A stretch of DNA of 64,000 nucleotides from DATBQN01 sp963755825 (GCA_963755825.1 CAVWLA010000003.1:310001-374000), one strand, 5' to 3'; positions 8,420 through 17,006 are shown, counted from the first letter of the stretch. The notes: generated by a model from the letters alone, not told the origin. Numbers and translations: made by a program.

Positions 8420-9160
8420 GTGAAGCTTCCCAGCCCGCTCCCGTTGCGCACCGATTGGTCGCTGAGGCGCGGGTCGGAGTTCTCCTACGAGTGCCGCGGC
8501 TGCAGCCGCTGTTGCCATGGCAAGGCGATCCCGGTCAATCCTTACGAGATTGCGCGACTCGCCCAGGTGCTCGGCACCACGACGACCGCGCTGCTGACGG
8601 ACTGCACGACGACGGGCGGCGCCATCCTCTCGACCCGCGCCGACGGCGCCTGCGTCTTCCTCGGCGAGCGCGGCTGCACCGTCCACGAGGGCCGCCCACT
8701 CGCCTGCCGACTCTACCCGCTCGGGCGCCGGGTCCTGCCGGACGGCGAGGAGCGCTTCGCCGAGGTGGTGCCGCACCCCGAGAGCGCGGGGGTGTACGGC
8801 GCCGCGCCGGGGACGGTCGAGGATTGGCTGCGCACACAGGGAGCCGCCCCCTACTTGGCGGCGAGCCGGCGCTATGCCGTGGTGCTCCGGCGCCTGCTCG
8901 TGGCCCTCGCGGGGAGGGAGGAGGCGATCGCGGTCCGCGCCGAGGCGACCGCCGCGATGGAGCGTTCTCCCCGGCCTGAGGACGAAGGTTGGCTCGACGT
9001 CGACGCGGTGGTCGCCCGCCGCTCGGCGGCGCGGGGAGAGCCCGTACCCGGCGAGCTGGAGCTCCGGGTCGAGGCGCACCTCGCCGCCCTCGAAGAGAGG
9101 GTCGCCGGGCTCGAGCTCCAGGCCGGCTCCGCCAGGATCGACGGTCCAATCGACAGCTAG
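8420..9160 (+). CDS. YkgJ-family cysteine-cluster protein
   Basis: The 246-residue protein starts at the GTG at 8420, two bases after the preceding stop. YECRGCSRCCHGK near residue 30 and CVFLGERGCTVHEGRP...CRLYP near residue 80 form the Cys cluster of the YkgJ family, thought to chelate zinc or iron (possibly an Fe-S cluster). The C-terminal third is charged and helical. Its stop overlaps the stop of the convergent ATP-grasp ligase by four bases. Cytoplasmic; biochemical role unknown. Confidence 0.85.
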   Translation: MKLPSPLPLRTDWSLRRGSEFSYECRGCSRCCHGKAIPVNPYEIARLAQVLGTTTTALLTDCTTTGGAILSTRADGACVFLGERGCTVHEGRPLACRLYPLGRRVLPDGEERFAEVVPHPESAGVYGAAPGTVEDWLRTQGAAPYLAASRRYAVVLRRLLVALAGREEAIAVRAEATAAMERSPRPEDEGWLDVDAVVARRSAARGEPVPGELELRVEAHLAALEERVAGLELQAGSARIDGPIDS

Positions 9161-10281
9161 ACCGGCGCCTCGTCGTCCGCTTCGTGCGCCTCGTGCCAGG
9201 CGACGTCGGGCGCCGGCACGTGGGACGCGAGCTCGCGGCGGCAGGTCTCCTCCGCCTCGACGGCGACGTCAGCGAAGCGGACGGCGGCCTGCTCCGGGCT
9301 CCAGGCGAAGTCGGGCTTCCCCTGGATCAGCAGCTCGGCGAAGGCGTCGAGGAGCGGCTGGCCGGTGTACTCCTCGACGAAGAGGAACTGCCCCGCCTGG
9401 TTGACCTCGAGGAAGACCGTGCGGCCCTCGGGGGTCACCACGAAGTCGAAGCAGCCGAAGACGAAGCCCAGCCGCGCCAGCAGCTCGACCATGCGGCGGG
9501 CGAGCTCGGTTTCCACCTCGCAGGGCTCCATGCGCAGCTCGGCGTACGACTTCCGCCAGTCGATGCGGCCGCTCTGCGTCTCCTGGGAGAGGACGCGCGC
9601 GGCGAGGATGTGGCGGCCCATGACCGTCACCCGCATCTCGCACGCCTTGGGGACCAGCGCCTGATAGATGCCGGGCGCGGCGCGCAGCAGCTCGTCGGCG
9701 ACCAGCATCTCCTCGGTCAGCACGCTGGTGAAGGGCGAGAGGTAGTCGTCCGCCACCTTCCACAGCGGCGTCAGGAGCGGCTTGTAGGCGATGCGGCCGC
9801 CCTGGCGGCGGAGGAAGCGGCGGATCTCCGCGGGGTCGTTGGTGTAGAGGGTGTCGGGGGTCTCCAGGCCGACCTCGACGGCGGCGGCCTGCTGCAGCGG
9901 CTTGCTGTCGCGGCGCACCGCGGCGGCAGGATTCACCCAGAACGCCTCCGGGGCGACGAGGTCGAAGAGCGAGCGGCGGAAGACATCGCAGCTCTTCTCC
10001 GCGAACTGCCGGTCGGCGGCATGCAGCACGGCGAAGTCGACGGCGTGGGCCGGGCGGCGGTTCCACACCGTGTCGATGCCGCCGCCGCCGGGGTCGACCG
10101 TCGGGCCCTCGACCCGGACGGCGAGCCGTCCGCCCTCGAAGGCGACGGTCTCGCCGTTCCGCGTCGGAAAGTCCGGGCTGAACCAGGTGACGGGGATCGC
10201 CCCCTTGCGGCGGAGGGCCGCCGCGACGGCGACGGCGTGAATGTCGCCGGGGAAGGTGAGGATGAGAACGGTCGGCGGCAT
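9157..10281 (-). CDS. MvdD-like ATP-grasp graspetide ligase
   Basis: This 374-residue ATP-grasp enzyme resembles microviridin-type macrocyclases (MvdC/MvdD), which activate Asp/Glu side chains of a precursor as acyl-phosphates and join them to Thr/Ser or Lys. Recognisable family landmarks are WNRRP at ~residue 70, DSKPLQQAAAVEVGLETPDT in the linker region, MRVTVMGRHILAARV with the following DWR, and the metal-binding C-terminal block FDFVVTPEG...FLEVNQAGQF. Length fits the family. Two small genes upstream on the same strand encode matching precursors. One ligase and no second one implies a single type of cross-link, probably ester. Confidence 0.9.
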   Translation of the reverse strand: MPPTVLILTFPGDIHAVAVAAALRRKGAIPVTWFSPDFPTRNGETVAFEGGRLAVRVEGPTVDPGGGGIDTVWNRRPAHAVDFAVLHAADRQFAEKSCDVFRRSLFDLVAPEAFWVNPAAAVRRDSKPLQQAAAVEVGLETPDTLYTNDPAEIRRFLRRQGGRIAYKPLLTPLWKVADDYLSPFTSVLTEEMLVADELLRAAPGIYQALVPKACEMRVTVMGRHILAARVLSQETQSGRIDWRKSYAELRMEPCEVETELARRMVELLARLGFVFGCFDFVVTPEGRTVFLEVNQAGQFLFVEEYTGQPLLDAFAELLIQGKPDFAWSPEQAAVRFADVAVEAEETCRRELASHVPAPDVAWHEAHEADDEAPV

Positions 10282-10355
10282 CGGGCGGGCAGGCGGCTCG
10301 GCGAGGAAGGTGGGAGCGCGGGCGAGAGAGTCAGGGCGGTGAGGGTCGGCGGTCT

Positions 10356-10511
10356 CTAGTCGCTGTCGCGGAAGCCGCCGAGACCCACGGTCTGGGTCTT
10401 CGGAGGGAAGTTGCTCGTGGGCTCGAGCAGAGTCTCGGCGAGGGTCCGCGCGAGGACTCGACCGGAGCTCTTCGTCTGCTGCTGGGATGCGGGCTGAGGA
10501 TTCGTCTCCAT
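10356..10511 (-). CDS. Graspetide precursor peptide 1
   Basis: The 51-residue peptide starts at the ATG at 10511 with AAGGAG upstream. The leader (METNPQPAS...GRVLARTLAETL) has a short amphipathic helix of the kind recognised by ATP-grasp ligases. The C-terminal core follows FPPKTQTVGLGGFRDSD: Thr39 and Thr41 as likely hydroxyl donors and Asp49 and Asp51 as likely acceptors. Precursor 2 preserves the same spacing. It lies 74 bases upstream of the ligase on the same strand. Product and cleavage site are unknown. Confidence 0.85.
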   Translation of the reverse strand: METNPQPASQQQTKSSGRVLARTLAETLLEPTSNFPPKTQTVGLGGFRDSD

Positions 10512-10764
10512 GAGATTCTCCTTGACCGGATGAGCAAGTGAAGCTTCAGCCGCCGAGCGTCGCGCGACCGAAGCGATGAGCCCGCACACGCGGGCCGCCT
10601 CGCCGAGCCGGGAGCATCCTAGCTTAGGGTCCAAACAAGGCAGGGGAGCGATAACTGGACGACTCGCCTCGGTTCGCGCGGTCGGCTTCGAGCGACGCGG
10701 GGCGGCTCGGCAAGGGCGGCCGGAGCGCGGGCGCGAGAGCCGGAGCGGCGAGGATCAGCGGGCT

Positions 10765-10923
10765 CTAACTGAGATCGATGTCGTGGAAGCCGCCGATGCC
10801 ATAGGTCATCGTCTGGTAAGGGAAGAAGCTCGGCGGATCGAGAGTCTCGGCGAGCGCCCGGGCAAGGACCCGGCCGGGCTTCTTCGTCGGTTTCTGGGCT
10901 GCGGGCTGCGCGTTCGTCTCCAT
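10765..10923 (-). CDS. Graspetide precursor peptide 2
   Basis: The 52-residue peptide starts at the ATG at 10923 with AAGGAG upstream. Leader and core match precursor 1: METNxQPAxQ, GRVLARxLAETL, then FPYQTMTYGIGGFHDID. Thr38 and Thr40 pair in spacing with Asp48 and Asp50, giving the shared pattern FPxxTxTxGxGGFxDxD. The core differs at variable positions (Tyr, Met, Ile, His), as expected for two related products of one ligase. It is the first gene of the probable precursor-precursor-ligase transcript. Confidence 0.85.
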   Translation of the reverse strand: METNAQPAAQKPTKKPGRVLARALAETLDPPSFFPYQTMTYGIGGFHDIDLS

Positions 10924-11156
10924 GGTTTCTCCTTGCTCCGAAGAGCGGGTGGAAGCAGCGAGCCCGCGGACACCGGGCCGCCTTGCCGAGCCGACCGCGA
11001 TCCTAGCCGACGCTCCCGCGAGCTTCGTCAAGCGATAACGGAACGAATCGCCTCATCGCCCGCGAGGCCGGACGACGTTCGCCCGGCGCGGCTCGCTTGA
11101 CCACTCCGCGCGCGGCCTGTAGCGTCCGCGGACATTCGCAGCGAGGGAGCGAAGCC

Positions 11157-11945
11157 ATGGAGGAACAGCCGGAGGCGCCCGCGGCGCCGGCTCGCAGGGT
11201 TAGCTGGCCCGCGGTCTGCTCGTACTACGCCATCGCCTGCGCGATCTCCTGGCCCTTCTTCTGGTGGCGGGACGAGAGCCCGGCGAGCTGGGCGGCCTGG
11301 ACGGCACCGGGCTTCGTCAAGGGATTGCTGCCCGCCGCCGGGCCGGCGCTCGCCGCGCTCGCCGTCTTTCTCCTCTTTCGCAAGACGCACCGCCGCGTCG
11401 TGACGCTCGTCGGGACCTCCGCCGTCCGCTCGGCGATCTTCCTCGTGGCGCCGATCCTCGTCTTCGGCATCCTCGGCTCCGGAAACGACCAGCCCCACCT
11501 GACCGGCCTGCTTTACGGGACGTTCCTCGCGGTCTACGGATTCGGCGAGGAGCTGGGCTGGCGCGGCTTCCTGCAGGACGCGCTGCGCCCGCTCGCGCCG
11601 CCGCTCCGCTACCTCTCGATCGGCCTCCTCTGGGGCGCCTGGCACTTCACCACTTTCCTCCACGGCTCACCGCGCCAGATCGCCATTCGCCTCACCATGA
11701 TGATCGTGCTCTGGGTTGCCGGCAGCTGGGGCATCGGCCAAGCCGTCGAGCAGACCCGTTCGGTCCTCGTCGCCGCGGCGCTCCACCTCGGCTTCAACTA
11801 CATCACCCTCCTCCCCACCGACAAGTGGCTGCCGCTCCTCGGCATCAGCGTGGTGGTTTGGATCGTGGTGCTGCGCGGGTGGAAGTGGCCGGCGGATCGT
11901 TCCGACACTCCCGCCGGAAGCGCCGGCGCGAGCGCCGCCGTCTGA
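11157..11945 (+). CDS. CPBP-family intramembrane metalloprotease
   Basis: The 262-residue membrane protein starts at the ATG at 11157 (GAGGGAG upstream) and has about eight hydrophobic segments. The CPBP/Rce1 motifs are present: GEELGWRGF (EExxxR) near residue 140, WGAWHF, and a final HLGFN. These enzymes cleave peptides in the membrane; some bacterial members process or confer immunity to peptides. It is divergent from the graspetide precursors across a ~230-base gap, so a leader-protease or immunity role is possible but only suggested by position. Confidence 0.85.
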   Translation: MEEQPEAPAAPARRVSWPAVCSYYAIACAISWPFFWWRDESPASWAAWTAPGFVKGLLPAAGPALAALAVFLLFRKTHRRVVTLVGTSAVRSAIFLVAPILVFGILGSGNDQPHLTGLLYGTFLAVYGFGEELGWRGFLQDALRPLAPPLRYLSIGLLWGAWHFTTFLHGSPRQIAIRLTMMIVLWVAGSWGIGQAVEQTRSVLVAAALHLGFNYITLLPTDKWLPLLGISVVVWIVVLRGWKWPADRSDTPAGSAGASAAV

Positions 11946-11979
11946 CGCCCTACCGGCGGGGCGGCGGCCGCCGCGCTCT

Positions 11980-12465
11980 CTAGGCGCCCGCCGCCGGCTC
12001 GCTCAAGGCGACCGATCTGTCCGGCGCGCCGGCCGATCCGGCGCTCCCGCGCGACGCCGGCAGCGTGTACTCCCGCATCAGCTCATAGCGTGGCGCCATC
12101 GTCTCGATCTCGCAGGTGGTCGGGGTCAGCCGGTGCGTCGTCGTGAAGTCCTCGTAGGTGCGCCCGCGCCAGAGCCGGCCTTGGGGGTCGACGACGATCG
12201 ACAGCCCGACACCGCCGGAGAAGATCCGCGAGCCGTCGACGCCGGTGCGCACCGAGCGCGTCCAGGGCCGCATCTCCGATCCCGGCGCCGTGGTGATCGC
12301 CTCGATCTCCCCGCTCAGCCGCTCGAAGAGCTCCGCCCGCTCGCCAGGCTCGGCCTCCAGGGTGCGGGCGATCGCCGCGTCGAGCATCTCCTCGCCGGTC
12401 GGGGCGCTCGCGGCGCTCGGCGCGGTGGCCTGGTGAGGCCTATCTGGAGGGGGCACGGAGTCCAT
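11980..12465 (-). CDS. Hypothetical protein
   Basis: The reading frame encodes 161 residues from the ATG at 12465; an ATG at 12498 would add 11. Neither has a good ribosome site. The N-terminal ~30 residues are Pro/Ala-rich, then comes a helical part (LFERLSGEIEAITTAP) and a region that could be a beta sheet (GGVGLSIVVDPQGRLWRG). No motif or family is recognised. It converges on the CPBP protease gene with a 34-base gap. Confidence 0.55.
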   Translation of the reverse strand: MDSVPPPDRPHQATAPSAASAPTGEEMLDAAIARTLEAEPGERAELFERLSGEIEAITTAPGSEMRPWTRSVRTGVDGSRIFSGGVGLSIVVDPQGRLWRGRTYEDFTTTHRLTPTTCEIETMAPRYELMREYTLPASRGSAGSAGAPDRSVALSEPAAGA

Positions 12466-12644
12466 GCGACCGGCGTTCCTCGGCGAAGCGTCCTCCATTC
12501 TACCGGCCGCGAGGCGATGGGTTATTCGTCTGAGTGCCGGCGCCCGATCGCAGCGCGATCCGCCGATCAACCTTTCCCCGCGGTTGGCATCTCTAGAGAC
12601 AGACGCTCGGAAGCCCGAGGCGGCCAACCGAAGGAGGTACCCCG

Positions 12645-14024
12645 ATGCATCGCGAAGCTCTTCGCGGCAAGCCATGGCCTGCCGCCCTCATCGTGCTGAC
12701 GCTGACTGCCGCGACATCCCTGGGCGCCCAACAGCTGGCGTCCGACCTCATCTACACCACCATCCAGCCCTGCCGGATCGTCGACACCCGACAGCCGGGA
12801 GCCGGCGGATCGCTGATGCCGGGAGTCAACCGTACCTTCAACGTCGTGGGCGTCGGATCCCCCGGAAGCCTGATGAGCCAGGGCGGCAATCCCAACGGCT
12901 GCCCCATCCCAGGTTTCGTCGCTGCAGGATTCCCTCGGGTGCTGGCGATCGCGGTCAATCTGGTAGCGGTCGGCCCCTCGGGGGCGGGAGACATCCTCGC
13001 CTGGCCCAGCGATCAGACACAGCCGGCCGCCTCGGTGCTCAACTACGCGAGCGTCACGGGCCTGAACATAGCGAACGCTGTGATCCTACCTGTCCGGCAG
13101 GATACGCAAGGCAATGACATCACCGTCAAGGCGCAGATCTCCGGGACGCACCTCGTCGGCGACGTCCTCGGGTATTTCGTGAGTTTTTCCAAACGAGGTG
13201 ACAACACCGGTGTCGGCCTTGTGGCCCTAGACAGCATCAGCACTGGCCAGTTCAATACCGCTGTCGGCTCGTTTGCACTCCCATCCGCAACAACGCAAAG
13301 CTACAACACAGCCCTCGGCGACCTAGCGCTCTTCGCTCTCAACAGCGCGGCTGAGCGAAATGTGGCCGTGGGAACCGGTGCTCTGATGGATCTTTCGAGT
13401 GGGGATCGAAACGTCGCGATCGGCCAATTCGCCGGTTTCAACAATAGCAGTGGCAGCGACAACATATACGTGGGCAATATGGCACCAGGCGCCGAGGGTG
13501 GGACGATCCGCATTGGGATTCAGGGAACCCAAGGCGCCACCTTCATCGCCGGCATCAACGGCGCGACGAGCGCGAGCGGTGTCCCCGTCTTCGTCAACTC
13601 CGACGGCCAGCTCGGCACCGCCACTTCCTCGCTCCGCTTCAAGGACGACGTCGAGGCCATGGGCGAGGCGAGCGACGGGCTGATGAATCTCCGGCCGGTG
13701 ACGTTCCGCTACAAGCCTGGCTACGACGACGGCTCGCGGCTTCTGCAGTACGGCCTTCTCGCCGAAGAGGTCGCGGCGGTGTATCCAGGCTTGGTGCAGT
13801 TCGACCGGGATGGCCGACCCGCGGCCGTGCGCTACCAGTTCCTGAACACGATGCTCCTCAACGAGGTCCAGAAGCAGCACGCGAGAATCGAGGACCTCGA
13901 AGGGCAGCTCGCCGCTCAGCGGTCGAAGATCGAAGAGGCCGCACGCGAGGCCGACCAGGAGCAACGCCGCGCCGCAGAGCAGGAGAAGCGCCTCGAGCGT
14001 CTGGAGGCCGCGGGACCGCGGTGA
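12645..14024 (+). CDS. Surface protein with YadA-like head and S74 chaperone domain
   Basis: The 459-residue protein starts at the ATG at 12645 after GGAGG and has a signal peptide (WPAALIVLTLTAATSLGAQ). Residues ~30-180 form an uncharacterised beta domain. Residues ~185-280 contain repeats of the type NTAVGxxAL/NVAIGxxAG, typical of trimeric autotransporter heads. Around residue 325, SSLRFKDDV marks the S74 intramolecular chaperone (Ser-Lys dyad), which trims itself after trimerisation, and a C-terminal coiled coil follows. A secreted trimeric adhesin or fibre is likely. Base composition drops inside the repeat part. Confidence 0.82.
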   Translation: MHREALRGKPWPAALIVLTLTAATSLGAQQLASDLIYTTIQPCRIVDTRQPGAGGSLMPGVNRTFNVVGVGSPGSLMSQGGNPNGCPIPGFVAAGFPRVLAIAVNLVAVGPSGAGDILAWPSDQTQPAASVLNYASVTGLNIANAVILPVRQDTQGNDITVKAQISGTHLVGDVLGYFVSFSKRGDNTGVGLVALDSISTGQFNTAVGSFALPSATTQSYNTALGDLALFALNSAAERNVAVGTGALMDLSSGDRNVAIGQFAGFNNSSGSDNIYVGNMAPGAEGGTIRIGIQGTQGATFIAGINGATSASGVPVFVNSDGQLGTATSSLRFKDDVEAMGEASDGLMNLRPVTFRYKPGYDDGSRLLQYGLLAEEVAAVYPGLVQFDRDGRPAAVRYQFLNTMLLNEVQKQHARIEDLEGQLAAQRSKIEEAAREADQEQRRAAEQEKRLERLEAAGPR

Positions 14025-14112
14025 GTCTCCTGCCTTCGGACGAAGAAGCATTCAGACGAAGAAAACTCTAAAGAACCGTGCTACCCTGTAGCGAACCAAG
14101 GGAGGCGAAAAT

Positions 14113-14472
14113 ATGCAAGGACTGCGTATCGGCAGCACGGTTGCGGCGATCGGGCTCGGACTCTTGCTGGCGACGAGCTCTCTGGCTTCGGCGACCAGCG
14201 AGAAGCAGAGCTGCCCCGTTCTGAAGCTCGAACAGTTCCTGAGCGCCAAGAGCTCCACCCCGGCGAAGCAACCGAAGAACAAGTCAAAGGCCGGCGGCTT
14301 CTTCCCCAAGCACGGGCTCGGCGAAGGGACCTGCACTATCTCTTGCTCAGGCGGCGGGGGGACCGTGACGCCTGCGATCGACGTTCAGGACTGCGCGTGC
14401 GCCTGCGCAGACTACTGCGGCGGCTTTTGCATCGCCCAGGATCTGGACACGGGCGAACTGGCTGGCTGCTGA
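14113..14472 (+). CDS. Small secreted cysteine-rich protein
   Basis: The 119-residue protein starts at the ATG at 14113 after GGAGG. Residues ~1-27 are a Sec signal. A Lys/Pro-rich linker (SSTPAKQPKNKSKAGG) leads to a compact C-terminal region with most of the Cys residues (GTCTISCSGGGG; DCACACADYCGGFC; GC at the end). This resembles a small disulfide-bonded domain or a modified secreted peptide. I do not recognise the family. It follows the S74 surface protein in the same direction. Confidence 0.6.
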   Translation: MQGLRIGSTVAAIGLGLLLATSSLASATSEKQSCPVLKLEQFLSAKSSTPAKQPKNKSKAGGFFPKHGLGEGTCTISCSGGGGTVTPAIDVQDCACACADYCGGFCIAQDLDTGELAGC

Positions 14473-14635
14473 GCAGGTGAGGCGGCCGCGGCGGCCACGC
14501 CGCCGCGGGCCGCTCGCCGACTTCCTACGAGGCAAGCACGCGAACCACCCTCGATCAGCTCGGGTAGGGACCTTCTTCGCTTCGAGGCAACTCCATGCTT
14601 TTTTCACCGCTGGGCAGCGGACCCTACGACTCGCG

Positions 14636-15760
14636 TCATCGCTTTTCTGGCTCGGGCTCCCCGTTGGAGAGAGACTGAAGCTCAGCCTTGCCTCGATGCC
14701 TCTTCCCCTCTTCAGGCCGGACAGGTAGAGCCAACCGATCAAGGATTTCGGGAAGATGACGGAAAAACATTGATAGCTCTCCATCGGAACGAGCCAGGCG
14801 GCGAAAGGCTCTTGAACTAGTCATAATGCGGAGAGCTACCTGCATGTCGTGATAAGTTCTCTCAACGCTTTCACTATCACCATTCCGCATTGCTCTGTAG
14901 ACTTCCAGAACAGGGTCCGCGAGCCATGGTGCTTCCTCGCGCAGCACTGAGCCGAGAAGTAGCCAAGGAAGCGAACTATCGATATCCTCTACGCGGCTCA
15001 TAAAGAAGATTTCTTCAACTATATCTGGATGAAAACGACCGCGCCCGCGCGAAGGAACATTCGCCCGCAATTCAGATTGCACTCGGCCAGGGAGGTCCCG
15101 AAACATAACCTTAACCTCCTCGAACACCTTTGCCACGGCCGTAGCGTCCATTTCCTCCTTTGTCTCTTCTTGCACTCCTGTCCTCTGCGTCAGAAGAGGT
15201 ACGATTTCCTCAAGGAAAGTTCCGACCTGCTTGCGTACAGCTTGCTCACGGGGTCGTGCGCTTGGGTTCCGCTGGATCAGCTGGAGAACGACCGTCGTAA
15301 GCGACTCTTCGTTAGCCTCGCAGTTCTGAAACTGAGCGAACGGGCCGGCGACTGCCTTGGTAAGCGGTAAACCCAAAGCAATCCCAAAGACCTTTGCATC
15401 GAGCCTTCCAACTGCAAATCCAGCCTCAAAGAGAATCCACGGTCGCCCGATACTGTTCGGAGTAAGTAGTGCGACAACATCCGTTGCGTCACTGAGAGTC
15501 TTGGTAATTTTCGAGAACCAGTTCTCTCCGTAGTCGATTCCTGCACGGCCCGTTTGATCCGAAGAGCGGAATGTTTGGACAACACCTCCACTTGCGTCAG
15601 TCAATAGGTGATCGAAAGCCTCGGCTAAATCAGCGTCTCGTGAATCATGGCTGATAAAGACTAGCGGGGCAGTACGCGCGGCCGCAGAGACCTCAAGACT
15701 CGCCTGCGTAGCCCTCAAGTTGTCCACCCTTGGCAGTTCTACAGGTCTCTTCCGTGGCAT
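14636..15760 (-). CDS. TIR-domain protein
   Basis: The 374-residue protein starts at the ATG at 15760 (GAGGAG upstream; a GTG at 15772 lacks a site). Residues ~32-150 form a TIR-type domain: APLVFISHDS at 31-40, then RPWILFEAG with Trp108 and Glu112, where Glu is the catalytic position of NAD-cleaving TIR domains. The C-terminal ~200 residues are helical and unrecognised. Codon use is clearly more AT-rich than its neighbours, and it is monocistronic, both consistent with horizontal transfer. An anti-phage or stress NADase is a reasonable but unproven role. Confidence 0.8.
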   Translation of the reverse strand: MPRKRPVELPRVDNLRATQASLEVSAAARTAPLVFISHDSRDADLAEAFDHLLTDASGGVVQTFRSSDQTGRAGIDYGENWFSKITKTLSDATDVVALLTPNSIGRPWILFEAGFAVGRLDAKVFGIALGLPLTKAVAGPFAQFQNCEANEESLTTVVLQLIQRNPSARPREQAVRKQVGTFLEEIVPLLTQRTGVQEETKEEMDATAVAKVFEEVKVMFRDLPGRVQSELRANVPSRGRGRFHPDIVEEIFFMSRVEDIDSSLPWLLLGSVLREEAPWLADPVLEVYRAMRNGDSESVERTYHDMQVALRIMTSSRAFRRLARSDGELSMFFRHLPEILDRLALPVRPEEGKRHRGKAELQSLSNGEPEPEKR

Positions 15761-16155
15761 AGCGCTCCTCACTCTGCCGTCAGCGGCGTGGCCTGTCCAG
15801 CACCCAGCAACCGATGCATTCGGGTAGTTTTAGCCTCGAAACAGCGATCTCAATGGTTTACAGAATAGGCCCCCGGCCTACTGCTGTCAACGACATGCAG
15901 ATCGAGGCATGAGTACCACTTGAGACCCTGATAACGGGCGCTGTCCAGGTAAGGGGGTTAAACCCTGAGCGTTGGTGCGCTATTCGTTGGCGAGATCTCC
16001 CCAGAGAAAAGCACCGCCCTTTTAAAATTCCGGCTTTAGGCGTTGGCGTGGATTAGGCCTCGTGATCGCAAGAAGGCAGGTACAACTTCCCTTCTCCGCT
16101 CGACTGAGGTGACCAGCAACACCAAACCACTCTAGCGCGGCAACCTCCCTCTTCC
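15761..16155. other. Intergenic stretch without recognisable gene
   Basis: This ~395-base region upstream of the TIR gene and downstream of rlmB is less GC-rich than the flanks. I find no tRNA, repeat or convincing small gene in it; it probably contains the TIR promoter near its left end. Confidence 0.5.
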
Positions 16156-16857
16156 CTACCCCCGCTGCCGCACCGCCTCGTAGAGCAGCGCCGCCGCCGC
16201 CGTCGCCACGTTGAGCGATCCCACCTTGCCGCGCATCGGCAGCCCGATCAGCCGGTCGCATCGCGTCCGCGTCAGCGCACGCAGCCCCTTCTCTTCGCCG
16301 CCGAGGCAAATCACGACCTTCCCCTTTAGATCCACCTCCCAGGGTGGCTCGCCTTCGGCATCGGCGCCGTAGCTCCAGAAGCCCTCTTCCTTCAGGCGCT
16401 CGAGCTCGTTGGCTGCATTCACGATGCGTTCGACGGGGAGCCATTCGCTGGCGCCGGCGGAGGTCTTGACGACGGTCGGGGTCAGCGGGGCGGAGCCGCG
16501 GTCGCGGAGGAGGACGCGGCCGACGCCGGCGCCTTCGCAGACGCGGAGGAGTGCTCCCAGGTTGCGGGGGTCCTGGATGTCCTCGAGGAGGACGAGGAGG
16601 GTCGGATCGCCCGCGGCGATGGGGGCTCGCCGCTCGCGCAGCTCGGCGGCGAAGCCGTTGTGGGTGGCTCCGGCGGCTCCGGCGATGCGGGCGAGATCGC
16701 GCTCGGGATGCGATTCGAGGGGGATGCCGTGGCGGCGGGCGAGGTCTTCGATCTCGTCGCGGCGGCGGCCGCGGGCGGCGGCGACGAGGACCCGCGCCAG
16801 GTCGTGCGGCTGGTGGCGGAGGGCCTCGCGGATCGGGTGGTAGCCGTAGAGGAACAT
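16156..16857 (-). CDS. rlmB: TrmH/SpoU-family rRNA 2'-O-methyltransferase (RlmB-like)
   Basis: The 233-residue protein has the N-terminal substrate-binding domain (YGYHPIREAL) and the SPOUT knot domain. SPOUT motifs are LLEDIQDPRNLGALLR (motif 1), ICLGGEEKGL (motif 2) and LPMRGKVGSLNVATAAAALLYE (motif 3). RlmB methylates G2251 of 23S rRNA using SAM, and length and N-terminal domain fit that member best. It lies downstream of frr on the same strand, separated by a short repeat. Confidence 0.88.
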   Translation of the reverse strand: MFLYGYHPIREALRHQPHDLARVLVAAARGRRRDEIEDLARRHGIPLESHPERDLARIAGAAGATHNGFAAELRERRAPIAAGDPTLLVLLEDIQDPRNLGALLRVCEGAGVGRVLLRDRGSAPLTPTVVKTSAGASEWLPVERIVNAANELERLKEEGFWSYGADAEGEPPWEVDLKGKVVICLGGEEKGLRALTRTRCDRLIGLPMRGKVGSLNVATAAAALLYEAVRQRG

Positions 16858-16884
16858 GTCGCTCCCCCACCCAGATCCTTCGCT

Positions 16885-16944
16885 GCGCTCAGGATGACAG
16901 GCGGAGACGGTGTCGCGCTCAGGACGACAGGTGGAGACGGTGTC
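16885..16944. repeat. Two tandem 30-bp copies with a CTCAGGATGACA-type core
   Basis: Units at 16885-16914 and 16915-16944 differ at two bases. They contain GCGCTCAGGATGACAG and are preceded by ATCCTTCGCTGCGCTC, a palindromic context of the kind found as dispersed repeats in several environmental phyla. Confidence 0.6.
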
Positions 16945-17006
16945 GCGCCGGCAAGGAGCCTGGGGTTGGGCCGGGGTGAGTGCCGGCAGAGATCCTCGAC
17001 GCCGGC

